Source: VGJV01 sp964646415
GTDB taxonomy: Bacteria; Patescibacteriota; Minisyncoccia; UBA6257; 2-01-FULL-56-20
DNA length: 64,000 nt
Assembly: GCA_964646415.1 (NCBI GenBank)
Contig: CAZYEL010000003.1
Coordinates: 16,538 to 80,537, forward strand
Reading direction: 5' to 3'
Position numbers and translations under genes: made by a program. Shown here one piece after another: positions 30,146 to 39,028 of this stretch. The notes beneath the pieces were generated by a model. The model made no database searches. It saw nothing but the letters and a program-made list of their open reading frames with translations, and had not been told where the DNA came from. Each line of letters starts with the position of its first letter. The stretch's first letter is position 1.

Positions 30146-31954
30146 TCATGCGACTTCCGCTTGATAGCAAGCTTCGCAATACACGATCTCCGTTCTTTCA
30201 GGTGCGAAGCTTGTTTCGAACTCATTCGGGCAAGCCGTGTTTTTATGGAAATGCTCCGAGGTGTCGCTATACGTTATTTTCCCTTGGCTCTTTGCCCCGC
30301 TGCACATGCAACGGCGGTGCCAAAGCTTCAGCGGATTCCTCTTCGCAAGACGGGAATAATGACGGCAATTCGGACAAAGGCGCGGAAGGGGCAGCTTCAT
30401 GCGGCGATAGAATTGGAACTCGGCGGGAATGATACGGAATGCAGTGGTGCATCCCGACGCCTCCGGGTCGGGACCCTGACCCTCGGCGCGCGCGCCCGAG
30501 GCGTCGGGGCTGGCTGTTGCACACTCAAGAATCTGCTCGAGAATAGAATCCCGCACGTCCTCAATGCGTGCGGGAACATCGGCGGATTGCATGGTAACTG
30601 CATAATTCCGGCGTTCCGGCTCTTTCCACACGAAACCCGCCGCCACAACTTCCTTGTACGTGAGCGGGAAAAAATCCTGCGCAACAGACTCGTTGTACGC
30701 AAGGAGCGAAAGCTCGGCGGGAAAATATTCGCCGTATTTGTACACTCTCCCGTTTTTCCCCGCGAAAGGCATCGCGTCCATATGCGATTTTATTTTCGGA
30801 ATAAGGGCTTCGTATTCCTCTTTAGAATATTGCCGGTTCAACACGCAATAATGCCTGTTCCGCAATCCCACGCACCCGAAAAGGTCGGAACTGCTTGAAC
30901 AAAGGTCGGCATATTCGACATCGGCACTTTCCCCGCACATGTTCGAGAATTTGCTCCGCGCCATTTTCCAAAACCCGAGATACTCGTAACAAAGCTCAAG
31001 ATACTCGCAATAATTGACATCATGCGCGTCTTTCGCGTCAATCATCCGCACGCAATATGCGCACTCTTCCGCGCGCTTCACATCAAAACACTCCCGGGCA
31101 TTCTTCGATTGCACGATATGGTCACCACTCACGTTCGCACACTGCAGAATAGTGCTGAACCGGCGGGGTATCCGCTGCTGCAACTCCTCAAAACGCCCCC
31201 GTACTTCTTCGAGTGCCGAGCGTCCGCCGGACATAATTCGCTCTTTTTCTTTAAGATATGCCTCCTTCGTAAACTGCCGATTGAAAATGCGGTAATTCTT
31301 GTTCCGCAATCCCACGCATCCGATACAATCCTGGCAATTTTTGCAGTCGAAACAATACAGCAAATTGAGGGACGCCGTGCAATCCTCGCAGAAAGAACAA
31401 TTCGAAAGTTTCTCGCAATCAATGCACTCGTAGCAATACTCGGACTCGCGCGCGAGGTACGTGTCTACGCAATACTTTGATTCATAGGGCGACCCATACA
31501 AACAATTTTCCACTTCAATGGAACCAAAGATAAGATAGCAGTCTTTCGCATCGCCCACATAGTTCACGTATTCGCTGTTCTTGCAGTTTACCGTACCAAG
31601 ATTGGGGCGGGGAACTTTGCTCTGAAGCTCGCGGAGCTGCAAAAAGAAAGGCTTGTTCCAGTCGTAGGCGGTGCCGTACTGTACCGGGTCCCACCCGTCG
31701 CCCCACCAGCATTCCTGGCAATGGACCGGAAACGGCTTTTCGGAAGAAAACATCGAAACCATCGCTTTCTTGCAGAGCCCGCATTCCCGGTGATAAAGAT
31801 TACGCTCGTTGCGCACCATCAAGCGCCGCTGGTAACGGCATGGGGAGCAAAACGTGGGCGGCGGAACTTTTATTTTTTCGTAAAACTGAAAATCTTCGGG
31901 CGCAACAGTGAACTGCGCTCTACAATTTTGGCAGTTCCTTATCCCCTGTTCCAT
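30146..31954 (-). CDS. Cys-rich zinc-ribbon-like protein, CPR family, paralogue 2
   Basis: The 602-residue product is homologous along its whole length to the protein at 62-1873. The N-terminal block has CQNC, PEDFQFYEKIKVPPPTFCSPC; the centre is dense in Cys pairs (CYECIDCEKLSNCSFCEDC); CVGLRNRHYCVLNRQYSKEEY follows near 370-390; the C-terminal ribbon has FYRRMKLPLPRLCPNC. A low-complexity acidic/Gly insert lies near residue 500. Function is unknown; multiple structural zinc sites are likely. It starts 18 bases downstream of ftsX in the same direction. Confidence 0.85.
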   Translation of the reverse strand: MEQGIRNCQNCRAQFTVAPEDFQFYEKIKVPPPTFCSPCRYQRRLMVRNERNLYHRECGLCKKAMVSMFSSEKPFPVHCQECWWGDGWDPVQYGTAYDWNKPFFLQLRELQSKVPRPNLGTVNCKNSEYVNYVGDAKDCYLIFGSIEVENCLYGSPYESKYCVDTYLARESEYCYECIDCEKLSNCSFCEDCTASLNLLYCFDCKNCQDCIGCVGLRNKNYRIFNRQFTKEAYLKEKERIMSGGRSALEEVRGRFEELQQRIPRRFSTILQCANVSGDHIVQSKNARECFDVKRAEECAYCVRMIDAKDAHDVNYCEYLELCYEYLGFWKMARSKFSNMCGESADVEYADLCSSSSDLFGCVGLRNRHYCVLNRQYSKEEYEALIPKIKSHMDAMPFAGKNGRVYKYGEYFPAELSLLAYNESVAQDFFPLTYKEVVAAGFVWKEPERRNYAVTMQSADVPARIEDVRDSILEQILECATASPDASGARAEGQGPDPEASGCTTAFRIIPAEFQFYRRMKLPLPRLCPNCRHYSRLAKRNPLKLWHRRCMCSGAKSQGKITYSDTSEHFHKNTACPNEFETSFAPERTEIVYCEACYQAEVA

Positions 31955-31972
31955 GCCGCGTGCCGCAAGCGA

Positions 31973-32881
31973 CTAATTCTTAAGATACCTCCGTATCGCA
32001 ATAAAACTTGAGAGCGCCCCGATGCCCACTCCGAAAACCATCTGGTATCCAAGGAGCGATGCGATGTTCCCCATAAAATACCGCGATAACTCGAGCCCGG
32101 GGATAAACACGCTCAAATACGGCGACGCGAAGTATACCGTCGGGACCATAATCGCCAGACTCGCCACCGCCGCAATGGCGCCCGAGATAGTGCCCTCCAC
32201 CATGTAGGGACCCCGCACAAGCGCGTTTGAAGCGCCCACCAGGCGCATAATGCCTATCTCATCGCGGTTCGAATAAATGGCGAGGCGGATGGTGTTGAAC
32301 ACGACAAGTCCCGCGATAAGCGAGAGGAAAAGCGTGAGCGTGAACCCGATGCGGTTTACGTTGTCGATAATCCGCGCAAGCCGGTCAATCACCACCTGAT
32401 TTTTCGCGTAGCTCACATTGTCGATGTAGGTGGAGAGATTCGGCGCGGTGAGATAGCGGGCAATCGTCGCATACTGCTCGGGGCGCTGCGCTTTGATATT
32501 CAAGGACGCCTGAAAAGGGTTCGCGTTCAGCTCATTGATTGCCTGGCTGATAACCTGATCGCTTTTGTGCGTGTTCTTGAAAAGCTCAAGCGCTTTGTCG
32601 CTCGAAACATAATTCACGCCTTTCACCTCCGAAAGGTCCTCAAGCGACTGCTTGATGCTCAAAATCTTGTCCTCCGCAGTGTTGTTCTTGAAATACACGC
32701 TGATGTCGATTTTGTCCTGAATCGATGCCACTGCCTGGCGCGTGATCACCCCGAACAGGATAAGCCCCACGAAAACCATAAGCGCAAGCGTCATGATTGC
32801 CACAGTGGCGGTGGAAAGCCAGCCGTTCCGGCGGAATCCTTTCCCGCCGAACTTTAAGATACGAAAGAGAATGGTGAACAT
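31973..32881 (-). CDS. ftsX: Cell-division ABC transporter permease FtsX
   Basis: A 302-residue membrane protein with an N-terminal helix (TATVAIMTLALMVFVGLILFG) and an extracytoplasmic domain (YFKNNTAEDKILSIKQSLE). Three C-terminal helices follow, with NRDEIGIMRLVGASNALVRGPYMVEG typical of FtsX. With FtsE it activates peptidoglycan hydrolases at the septum. It is downstream of ftsE across an 83-base repeat-containing gap. Confidence 0.93.
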   Translation of the reverse strand: MFTILFRILKFGGKGFRRNGWLSTATVAIMTLALMVFVGLILFGVITRQAVASIQDKIDISVYFKNNTAEDKILSIKQSLEDLSEVKGVNYVSSDKALELFKNTHKSDQVISQAINELNANPFQASLNIKAQRPEQYATIARYLTAPNLSTYIDNVSYAKNQVVIDRLARIIDNVNRIGFTLTLFLSLIAGLVVFNTIRLAIYSNRDEIGIMRLVGASNALVRGPYMVEGTISGAIAAVASLAIMVPTVYFASPYLSVFIPGLELSRYFMGNIASLLGYQMVFGVGIGALSSFIAIRRYLKN

Positions 32882-32889
32882 GATTGCAA

Positions 32890-32968
32890 ATAGCTTCTAG
32901 CTTTGAGCTTTAAGGTTTAAGTGGGACTGCATGGCATTATGTATATTGTACTAAAAGCTTAAAGCTAT
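32890..32968. repeat. AGCTTTAAG intergenic inverted repeat, ftsX-ftsE
   Basis: Arms ATAGCTTCTAGCTTTGAGC... and CTAAAAGCTTAAAGCTAT are imperfect inverted repeats and overlap the last bases of ftsE. Other copies: 38,959, 40,535, 54,565, 58,085, 59,178 and a half copy at 63,587. Confidence 0.75.
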
Positions 32969-33648
32969 ACCAAAATGTATTTCCCCTTCTTTTCGTCGCG
33001 GATAATCCGGCCGCGGTCGAGCGTAATCACGCGGCGCTCCAAATCGTTGATGATGTCCTTGTCGTGCGTCGCAAGAAGCACCGTCGTACCCAATTCGTTG
33101 ATTTTCTCGAGAAGCTTCACGATTTCCGCCGTGTGGAAGGGGTCAAGGTTTCCGGTGGGCTCGTCCGCAATAATCACCTCCGGCCGGTGAATCATAGCGC
33201 GTGCGATCGCCACGCGCTGCTTCTCCCCGCCGGAAAGCTCGTGAGGGAAGTTATTGCCCTTGTCCGCAAGCCCCACCATATCCAGCACCTGGGGCACAAG
33301 TTCATTAATTTCCCGCTGCGTGCGCCCCGCCACCTCAAGCGCAAAAGCGACATTCTCGTATGCGGTTTTCGTAAGAAGCAGGCGGAAATCCTGGAACACC
33401 ACCCCGATGTGGCGCCGGAAATGGGGCAGTTCGCTTGAACGCAATTTATTCACTTCATATTGCCCGAAGAACACGCGCCCGCGGCTTGGCTGCTCCTCCC
33501 CAATCAGCAGCTTAATGATGGTCGATTTTCCCGCGCCCGAGCGCCCCGCAAGCGAGAGAAACTCCCCCGGCTTCACTTCAAACGTCACATCCTCAAGCGC
33601 CGCGCTCGTATGGTTGTATACTTTGGAAACGCCTTGGAAAACAATCAT
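32965..33648 (-). CDS. ftsE: Cell-division ATP-binding protein FtsE
   Basis: The 227-residue ABC ATPase has Walker A GRSGAGKSTIIK, signature LSGGEKQRVAIARA, Walker B VIIADEPTGNLDP and a final His loop (LLATHDKDI). It pairs with FtsX. Its stop codon is supplied by the repeat described at 32,890-32,968. Confidence 0.95.
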   Translation of the reverse strand: MIVFQGVSKVYNHTSAALEDVTFEVKPGEFLSLAGRSGAGKSTIIKLLIGEEQPSRGRVFFGQYEVNKLRSSELPHFRRHIGVVFQDFRLLLTKTAYENVAFALEVAGRTQREINELVPQVLDMVGLADKGNNFPHELSGGEKQRVAIARAMIHRPEVIIADEPTGNLDPFHTAEIVKLLEKINELGTTVLLATHDKDIINDLERRVITLDRGRIIRDEKKGKYILV

Positions 33649-33655
33649 TGGTGGA

Positions 33656-33774
33656 TAGGTTTTAGGTTAAAGGTTCTGGGCCATAGACCTCGGAACTTGC
33701 AGACCTAATAATATCCCAAACACATCAAATCGACAAGGCGTTATACCTTGTCAGAACCCGCAGCCTAAAACCTA
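33656..33774. repeat. Inverted repeat TAGGTTTTAGG...CCTAAAACCTA between prfB and ftsE
   Basis: Outer arms 33,656-33,669 and 33,762-33,774 pair. Inside is a 7-bp hairpin GACAAGG/CCTTGTC (33,732-33,752). The arm supplies the end of prfB. No T tract follows, and nothing else is seen in this gap. Confidence 0.6.
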
Positions 33775-34834
33775 AAAGTTCTTTTCCGCCTCCGCTTCCA
33801 CAAACATATCCAGGTCTCCCGCAAGAACTTTATCCACCTGCGAGGTTTCGACTTCCGTGCGGTGGTCTTTCACCAACTGGTAGGGATTCAGCACATAGGA
33901 ACGGATTTGATTCCCCCATTCGGGCTTCGCTTTTACCCGGAGCCCGGAAAGCTCCTCCACATGGTGCCGTTCCATAAGCTGGATAATTTTCGCCTTGAGG
34001 AGGCGGAGCGCATACTCGCGGTTCTGCTGCTGGCTGCGCTCCACGCGCGCGCCCACCGTAATCCCCGTAGGGAGGTGCGTGACGCGCACCGCGGTTTCCA
34101 CTTTGTTCACGTTCTGCCCGCCGGGACCTCCTGCGCGCGAAAACTCCCACTTCAAATCATCCTCGGGGATCTGGACTTTCGATCCCTCAACCGGCGGCAG
34201 GTCCGGCACAACTTCGACGAGCGCGAACGCCGTGTGGCGGAGCTTCTTGGGTGAGAAGGGGGAAATGCGGACAAGGCGATGCACGCCGGATTCTTTCTTC
34301 AGATATCCGTACGCATACTGCCCTTTTATTTCGACTATGCGCCCGCGGGGATTCTCGTCCACAATTCTCGCCTTCCAGTTCATCCGCTCCGCGTACCGCA
34401 GGTACATCTCCCCGAGCATCCGCGCCCAATCCTCCGCGTCTTCCCCTCCCGCGCCCGGGTACACCGAAACAATCGCGGCTTGCCCGTCGTATTTTCCCTT
34501 GAAAAGTTCCTCCAATTCAAACGCCCGGAACTTCCGCCGCGTTGCATAATACAAATTCTCATCAAATGATTTCTCTCCGCCGGAGGCGGATCCGCCTCCG
34601 GCGGAAAGCGCGGCGATGCCCGTTTCAATTTCCTGGTAACGGGTAACGAGGTCGCGGAGGATGCCAAGCCGCTTGATTTTCTCGTCCGCCGAGATGCGGT
34701 TCTGCCAAAAACCCGGCGCACTCATCGCCGCTTCGAGCTCCGTTATCTCTTTTTCCTTCGCTGCGAGGTCAAAGACGCCCGCTTAACCGGCGGGCTTCGG
34801 TTGCAAGTTCCTCAAGTTGCGATTTGAAATCCAT
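33772..34834 (-). CDS. prfB: Peptide chain release factor 2 with programmed +1 frameshift
   Basis: RF2 recognises UAA/UGA stops. The short first frame starts at 34,834 (MDFKSQLEELATEARRLSGRL) and ends at an in-frame UGA in CTT-TGA-C (34,774-34,768). It is preceded by a purine-rich AGCGGG. Shifting +1 there joins the long frame (LDLAAKEKEITELE...). The GGQ motif appears in SRAGGPGGQNVNK. The stop-recognition region is not otherwise odd. A loop in the first domain reads SAGGGSASGGEK and is encoded by a perfect 30-bp palindrome (34,576-34,605), an in-frame repeat insertion. The frameshift is direct evidence that UGA is a stop here. Confidence 0.95.
34576..34605. repeat. Perfect 30-bp palindrome inside prfB
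   Basis: TCCGCCGGAGGCGGA is followed immediately by its exact reverse complement. It encodes the Gly/Ser-rich loop of RF2 in frame. Same family as the intergenic copies at 9631 and 40,548 and the diverged copy in rplC. Confidence 0.9.
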
Positions 34835-34869
34835 ATTGAAGAATAGTAACACACTTTGAAACACTAATG

Positions 34870-34941
34870 AGCCGGTGGTCGGATTTGAACCGACGACCCA
34901 CGCTTTACGAAAGCGTTGCTCTGCCACTGAGCTACACCGGC
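34870..34941 (-). tRNA. tRNA-Thr (anticodon CGT)
   Basis: The minus strand folds as a standard tRNA: acceptor GCCGGTG/CACCGGC, anticodon stem ACGCT/AGCGT with loop TTCGTAA giving CGT, and T-arm GTCGG/CCGAC with TTCAAAT. No encoded CCA. It lies between prfB and dnaE. Confidence 0.95.
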
Positions 34942-35007
34942 ATTCATGTCCCGCCGCAGGCGCGGGCAGAACAGCATTATTGTACGTACTTTTTTGCCCA
35001 ACGCAAC

Positions 35008-35036
35008 TTCACTCGGCATGGAAAATCCCCTAGAAT
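35008..35036 (+). promoter_or_regulatory. Possible promoter of dnaE
   Basis: TTCACT (35,008-35,013), 17 bases, TAGAAT (35,031-35,036), 11 bases before the chosen ATG. It would leave almost no leader, so it competes with the ribosome-binding reading of GGGAG at 35,037. Confidence 0.35.
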
Positions 35037-35047
35037 GGGAGCAAGCC

Positions 35048-38000
35048 ATGAGCAAATTCGTCCACCTCCACACCCATTCCCACTACTCGCTCCTCGACGG
35101 ACTGGCGAAAATCGAGGACCTCGTGGAGCGCACGAAGGAACTCGGGATGGATACGCTTGCCTTGACCGACCACGGGGTCCTTTACGGCGCAGTGGAGTTT
35201 TATAAAAAAGCGAAAGCGGCGGGCATCAAGCCTATTTTAGGCGTCGAAGCGTATATTGCACCGAAGGAGCGGCAGAACAAAGACGCGGGTGAGAAATATT
35301 ATCATCTCATTCTTCTCGCGGAGAATCTCACGGGCTGGAAAAATCTGATAAAGCTCGTGACCAAAGCCCACCTTGAAGGGTTTTACTACAAACCCCGCAT
35401 GGACAAGGCGCTCCTCCGCACGCATCATGAGGGGTTGATTGCGCTCTCCGGATGCTTTTCGGGAGAACTCGCCCGTTCCATTCTTGGAGGCGCCTCCGGC
35501 GAAGAAGTGCTCGCGGAGTACCAAAATATTTTCGGCAAAGAAAACTTTTTTATCGAAATCGGTTACCACCCGAACGTGAACCGCGCGGAGCACGACAAAC
35601 TCTGGAACGGGTTGATTGCGCTCGCGAGAAAAACCGGCGCCCCGCTCGTCGCGACCCAGGACCTCCATTATGCGCGGCCCGAGGACCGCGATTATCACGA
35701 CATTCTCCTTGCGGTCCAAACCGGGAGCAATCTAAGCGACGGCGACCGGCTCACGCTCAAAGCGGACGATTTCTCCATGACCTCCCCCGAGGATATGGCA
35801 AAAAAATTCAAAGATGCCCCCGGAGCGGTGGAGAACACCCTTCGCATCGCCGAACGGTGCAACGTCGAGTTGGAGCTGGGCGTTACCCAGCTTCCGGAAT
35901 TCCCCAAGCCGGAAGGAGTGAGTGCGAACGAGTACGTGCGGAAGCTGGCTCTTGAGAGGCTTCCCCGCCGCTTCCCGGGCGATGCATGCACGAAAGAGGT
36001 GGCCGACCGGCTGGAATACGAGCTGGACGTCATCGAGAAAACGGGATTTGCGGATTACTTCCTCATCGTCCAGGACCTCACCGGCTGGGCGCGTGCGCAC
36101 GGAATCGCCGTGGGACCCGGAAGAGGTTCCGCCGCGGGAAGCCTGGTTTCCTACATCCTCGGCATCACCGACATCAACCCTTTGAAATATGGACTGCTCT
36201 TCGAGCGGTTTTTGAATCCGGAACGCATTCAGATGCCCGACATCGACATTGATTTCGCCGATGCGCGCCGCGACGAGGTCTTGGCGTATGCACGGCAAAA
36301 ATATGGCGAGGACCATGTGGCGCAAATCATCACGTTCGGGACAATGGCTGCCCGCGCGGCAGTGCGCGACGCGGGACGCGCGATGGGAATCCCCTACGGC
36401 TTCTGCGACCAGGTGGCGAAGCTTATTCCCTTCAACGCCACGATAGAGGAATCCATTGACCAGGTTCCCGAGCTCGCGGAACTCGCCAAACAAAACGAAG
36501 AAGCGAGGCGCGTCCTCGACGCCGCAAAACACCTTGAGGGTGTGGCGCGCCATGCGTCGGTCCACGCCTGCGGCACGGTGATTACGAAAAAGCCCCTCAC
36601 CGAGTACCTCCCGCTCCAATACGCGCCGCAAGACAGGGCAATCATCATCACGCAGTTCGAAATGCATTCCGTCGAAGACCTGGGGCTCCTTAAGATGGAC
36701 TTGCTGGGCCTGCGGAACCTCACCATCATTGAAGAAACAGTGAAACTTGTCCGCGACCTCCGCGGAGAAGACATCAGAATCTCGGAACTCCCGCTTGACG
36801 ACGCCCCCACCTTCGCGCTCCTCCAGGCAGGAAACACCACGGGCGTGTTCCAGTTCGAGTCCTCCGGCATGCGCCGCTATATGAAAGATATCCACCCCAC
36901 CGAACTTGAAGACCTGATTGCCCTGGTCGCCCTGTTCCGCCCGGGCCCCATGGAGCTGATTCCCTCCTTCATCAAGCGTAAACGCGGCGAGGAAAAAATC
37001 GTTTATCTCCACCCCCGGCTCGAACCTATTTTGAAAAACACGAACGGCATCGGCGTGTACCAGGAGCAGATGATGCAAATCGCCCGCGACCTCGCGGGAT
37101 ACACCCTCCCCGAAGCGGACACGCTTCGCAAAGCAATCGGAAAGAAAATCAAATCGCTCCTCGACGAACAAAAAGCGAAGCTTACGAACGGCATGATAAA
37201 AAACGGCGTCCCCGCGAAAACCGCGGAGGCGATATGGGAGCTTTTCCCGCCGTTCGCCCGCTACGGATTCAACAAGTCGCACGCCGCCTGCTACGCCCTC
37301 ATCGGATACGAAACCGCGTACCTCAAAACGCACTACCCCATTGAATTCATGGCGGCGCTTTTGAACGCCGAAATCAGCGATATTGACCGCATCGCGTTCC
37401 TCGTGAGCGAAGCCCGCCAGAACCAAATTCCCATTCTCCCGCCCGACGTGAACAGCAGTTTTGTAAAATTCGCCCCCGACGGAGAAAAAGTGCGGTTTGG
37501 CCTTTTGGGCATCAAGAACGTGGGCGAGCAAATCGCACAGGCGATTATCGAGGAACGCATGCGCGGCGGCCCTTTCGCGAGCTTCACCGATTTCCTTGCG
37601 CGCATACAGCACAAAGACCTCAACAAGAAATCGCTGGAGGCTCTTGCGAAATGCGGCGCACTCGAATCCCTGGGCGTCGAGCGCAACCAGGCGGTGCAAA
37701 ACATAGACGACATTGTCCGCTTCGCGGGCGCGGCGCGCAAAACCGCCCTCCAGCCGAACTCCCTCTTCGGAAGTTCCACCGCATCGCTCTCCATCAAGCT
37801 CAAACCCGCCCCGCCCGCGACCCGCGAGGAAAAACTCGGATGGGAAAAGGAACTTTTGGGTTTTTACCTCTCCGACCACCCCCTGAACTCCTACAAAGAA
37901 AAACTGGCCGCATACCGCACTCGTACGCTTGATGAACTCCGCACCATCAAAAACGAAAATCTCATCATCCGCGCCGCAGGACTCGTTTCCACCGTCAAAA

Positions 38001-38212
38001 AAATCTTGACGAAGAAAGGCGACGCCATGATATTTGTGACCGTCGAGGACTTCTCGCCTCAGCCGCTCGAAGTAGTGGTGTTCCCAAAAGTACTCGGAAA
38101 AACGGAATCCGTCTGGCAGCCGAATAACGTCATAATTCTCCAGGGGAAAATGTCCTGGCGCGGCGGGGAACCGAAGATTATCTGCGATGACGCGAAGAAG
38201 TTGGAAGCATAA
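35048..38212 (+). CDS. dnaE: DNA polymerase III alpha subunit
   Basis: The replicative polymerase, 1,054 residues from 35,048. I chose this start because GGGAG precedes it by 6-10 bases and the PHP domain begins at once (FVHLHTHSHYSLLDGL). The polymerase motifs GPGRGSAAGSLVSYILG and PDIDIDFADARRDEV carry the catalytic aspartates. A helix-hairpin-helix and an OB-fold region (LIIRAAGLVSTVKKILTK) follow. It lacks the long tau-binding C terminus of E. coli DnaE, as in many short bacterial DnaE proteins. In-frame codons back to 34,946 overlap the tRNA region and are rejected. Confidence 0.95.
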   Translation: MSKFVHLHTHSHYSLLDGLAKIEDLVERTKELGMDTLALTDHGVLYGAVEFYKKAKAAGIKPILGVEAYIAPKERQNKDAGEKYYHLILLAENLTGWKNLIKLVTKAHLEGFYYKPRMDKALLRTHHEGLIALSGCFSGELARSILGGASGEEVLAEYQNIFGKENFFIEIGYHPNVNRAEHDKLWNGLIALARKTGAPLVATQDLHYARPEDRDYHDILLAVQTGSNLSDGDRLTLKADDFSMTSPEDMAKKFKDAPGAVENTLRIAERCNVELELGVTQLPEFPKPEGVSANEYVRKLALERLPRRFPGDACTKEVADRLEYELDVIEKTGFADYFLIVQDLTGWARAHGIAVGPGRGSAAGSLVSYILGITDINPLKYGLLFERFLNPERIQMPDIDIDFADARRDEVLAYARQKYGEDHVAQIITFGTMAARAAVRDAGRAMGIPYGFCDQVAKLIPFNATIEESIDQVPELAELAKQNEEARRVLDAAKHLEGVARHASVHACGTVITKKPLTEYLPLQYAPQDRAIIITQFEMHSVEDLGLLKMDLLGLRNLTIIEETVKLVRDLRGEDIRISELPLDDAPTFALLQAGNTTGVFQFESSGMRRYMKDIHPTELEDLIALVALFRPGPMELIPSFIKRKRGEEKIVYLHPRLEPILKNTNGIGVYQEQMMQIARDLAGYTLPEADTLRKAIGKKIKSLLDEQKAKLTNGMIKNGVPAKTAEAIWELFPPFARYGFNKSHAACYALIGYETAYLKTHYPIEFMAALLNAEISDIDRIAFLVSEARQNQIPILPPDVNSSFVKFAPDGEKVRFGLLGIKNVGEQIAQAIIEERMRGGPFASFTDFLARIQHKDLNKKSLEALAKCGALESLGVERNQAVQNIDDIVRFAGAARKTALQPNSLFGSSTASLSIKLKPAPPATREEKLGWEKELLGFYLSDHPLNSYKEKLAAYRTRTLDELRTIKNENLIIRAAGLVSTVKKILTKKGDAMIFVTVEDFSPQPLEVVVFPKVLGKTESVWQPNNVIILQGKMSWRGGEPKIICDDAKKLEA

Positions 38213-38248
38213 ACTTCCAACTTTTTCGCTGACAAACGCGGACGAACT

Positions 38249-38425
38249 TCAGCTTGTTTTCTCAATCATTTCTTCGACCTTGCACTTCGCTTCTTCGAGA
38301 AGTTCTTTTGCCTTTTTGCGCGCGGCGTGGGATTGGCGCACAAGCTCGGCGATTTTTTTCTGTGTGGTTTTCGGTAAAACCGGGACCACAATATTTTCAA
38401 CATCCTCATCAGTAATCGTCGCGGT
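38249..38425 (-). pseudogene. 3' remnant of a type I restriction specificity gene (hsdS)
   Basis: An open stretch of about 58 codons with no start codon reads DEDVENIVVPVLPKTTQKKI, then AELVRQSHAARKKAKELLEE and KCKVEEMIEKTS before its TGA. This is the typical end of an HsdS subunit: the last target-recognition edge and conserved helix. It is preceded by a stop at 38,426-38,428. No hsdM or hsdR is nearby. The rest of 38,426-38,561 shows nothing else. Confidence 0.75.
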
Positions 38426-38561
38426 TCAATAAAACTCAATTTCTATTCTTTCGCGAACTTCAAAAACCTATCGCTCCGCGCAATTCACACCGCCCCAGAA
38501 TACGGAAGTGATTTAATATAGCTATCTTTGCCGACTACCCCAGGGAAAGGGCGCCTACAAT

Positions 38562-38960
38562 TTACAATAACGAGGAGTGATATTTCTCCGGCTGGTGCGG
38601 CTCCATCACCTTGATTTCAAATTCCCACCCGAATTCCCCTTTTCGTTTTTCCAAATCAACCTTCAGTACCTCCTGGTCATACCCCAGCGCCACCACCGCC
38701 GGGCGCTGCACCTTCAAAACTTCGTAACTTCCCAACTTTCTGTCCCCCATCACCACCTCGTCCGCATACTCGGATGCGCGCACGTACTCCATCCGCACGC
38801 CGATGGGAAGACACGGATAAACTCCTTTAAGTTCCTCCGCCGCGCCATCCCGCGCCACCACAACCACAAGGTAATCACCGCAGGACTTCGCCTGCTTCAA
38901 AAACTGTTTATGGCCTTCATGGATGCCGTCGAAGACGCCGAAGACGAGTACCTTTTTCAT
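38562..38960 (-). CDS. Cytidylyltransferase-like nucleotidyltransferase
   Basis: From the start at 38,960 the 132-residue protein opens MKKVLVFGVFDGIHEGHKQFLKQA, the (H/D)xGH nucleotidyltransferase motif, and later has VALGYDQEVLKV. It fits the short glycerol-3-phosphate cytidylyltransferase/FAD-synthetase-like group. Substrate not determinable. The usual C-terminal ISSTxIR motif is weak (KYHSSLL). Confidence 0.8.
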   Translation of the reverse strand: MKKVLVFGVFDGIHEGHKQFLKQAKSCGDYLVVVVARDGAAEELKGVYPCLPIGVRMEYVRASEYADEVVMGDRKLGSYEVLKVQRPAVVALGYDQEVLKVDLEKRKGEFGWEFEIKVMEPHQPEKYHSSLL

Positions 38961-39028
38961 AGCTTTAAGCTTCAAGCTTTTAGCTTCGAGCGCATTTACT
39001 TAAATCTTAAAGCTTACCGCTCAAAGCT
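38959..39028. repeat. AGCTTTAAG intergenic inverted repeat
   Basis: Arms ATAGCTTTAAGCTTCAAG... and CTTAAAGCTTACCGCTCAAAGCT. It spans from the cytidylyltransferase start into the last codons of lysS. Confidence 0.75.

Noticed and set aside
34769..34771. UGA recoding as a sense codon
   Set aside because: The in-frame UGA in prfB is the standard programmed frameshift site, and TGA ends other genes (for example the transposase and hsdS remnant).
35732..37879. 715-codon open frame on the minus strand
   Set aside because: It lies entirely opposite dnaE, whose protein has all expected motifs; the frame is a shadow of high-GC codon use. The long opposite frames at 56,002-57,237 (fusA), 10,699-11,796 and 11,786-12,937 (nrdJ) and 2,728-3,558 are rejected for the same reason.
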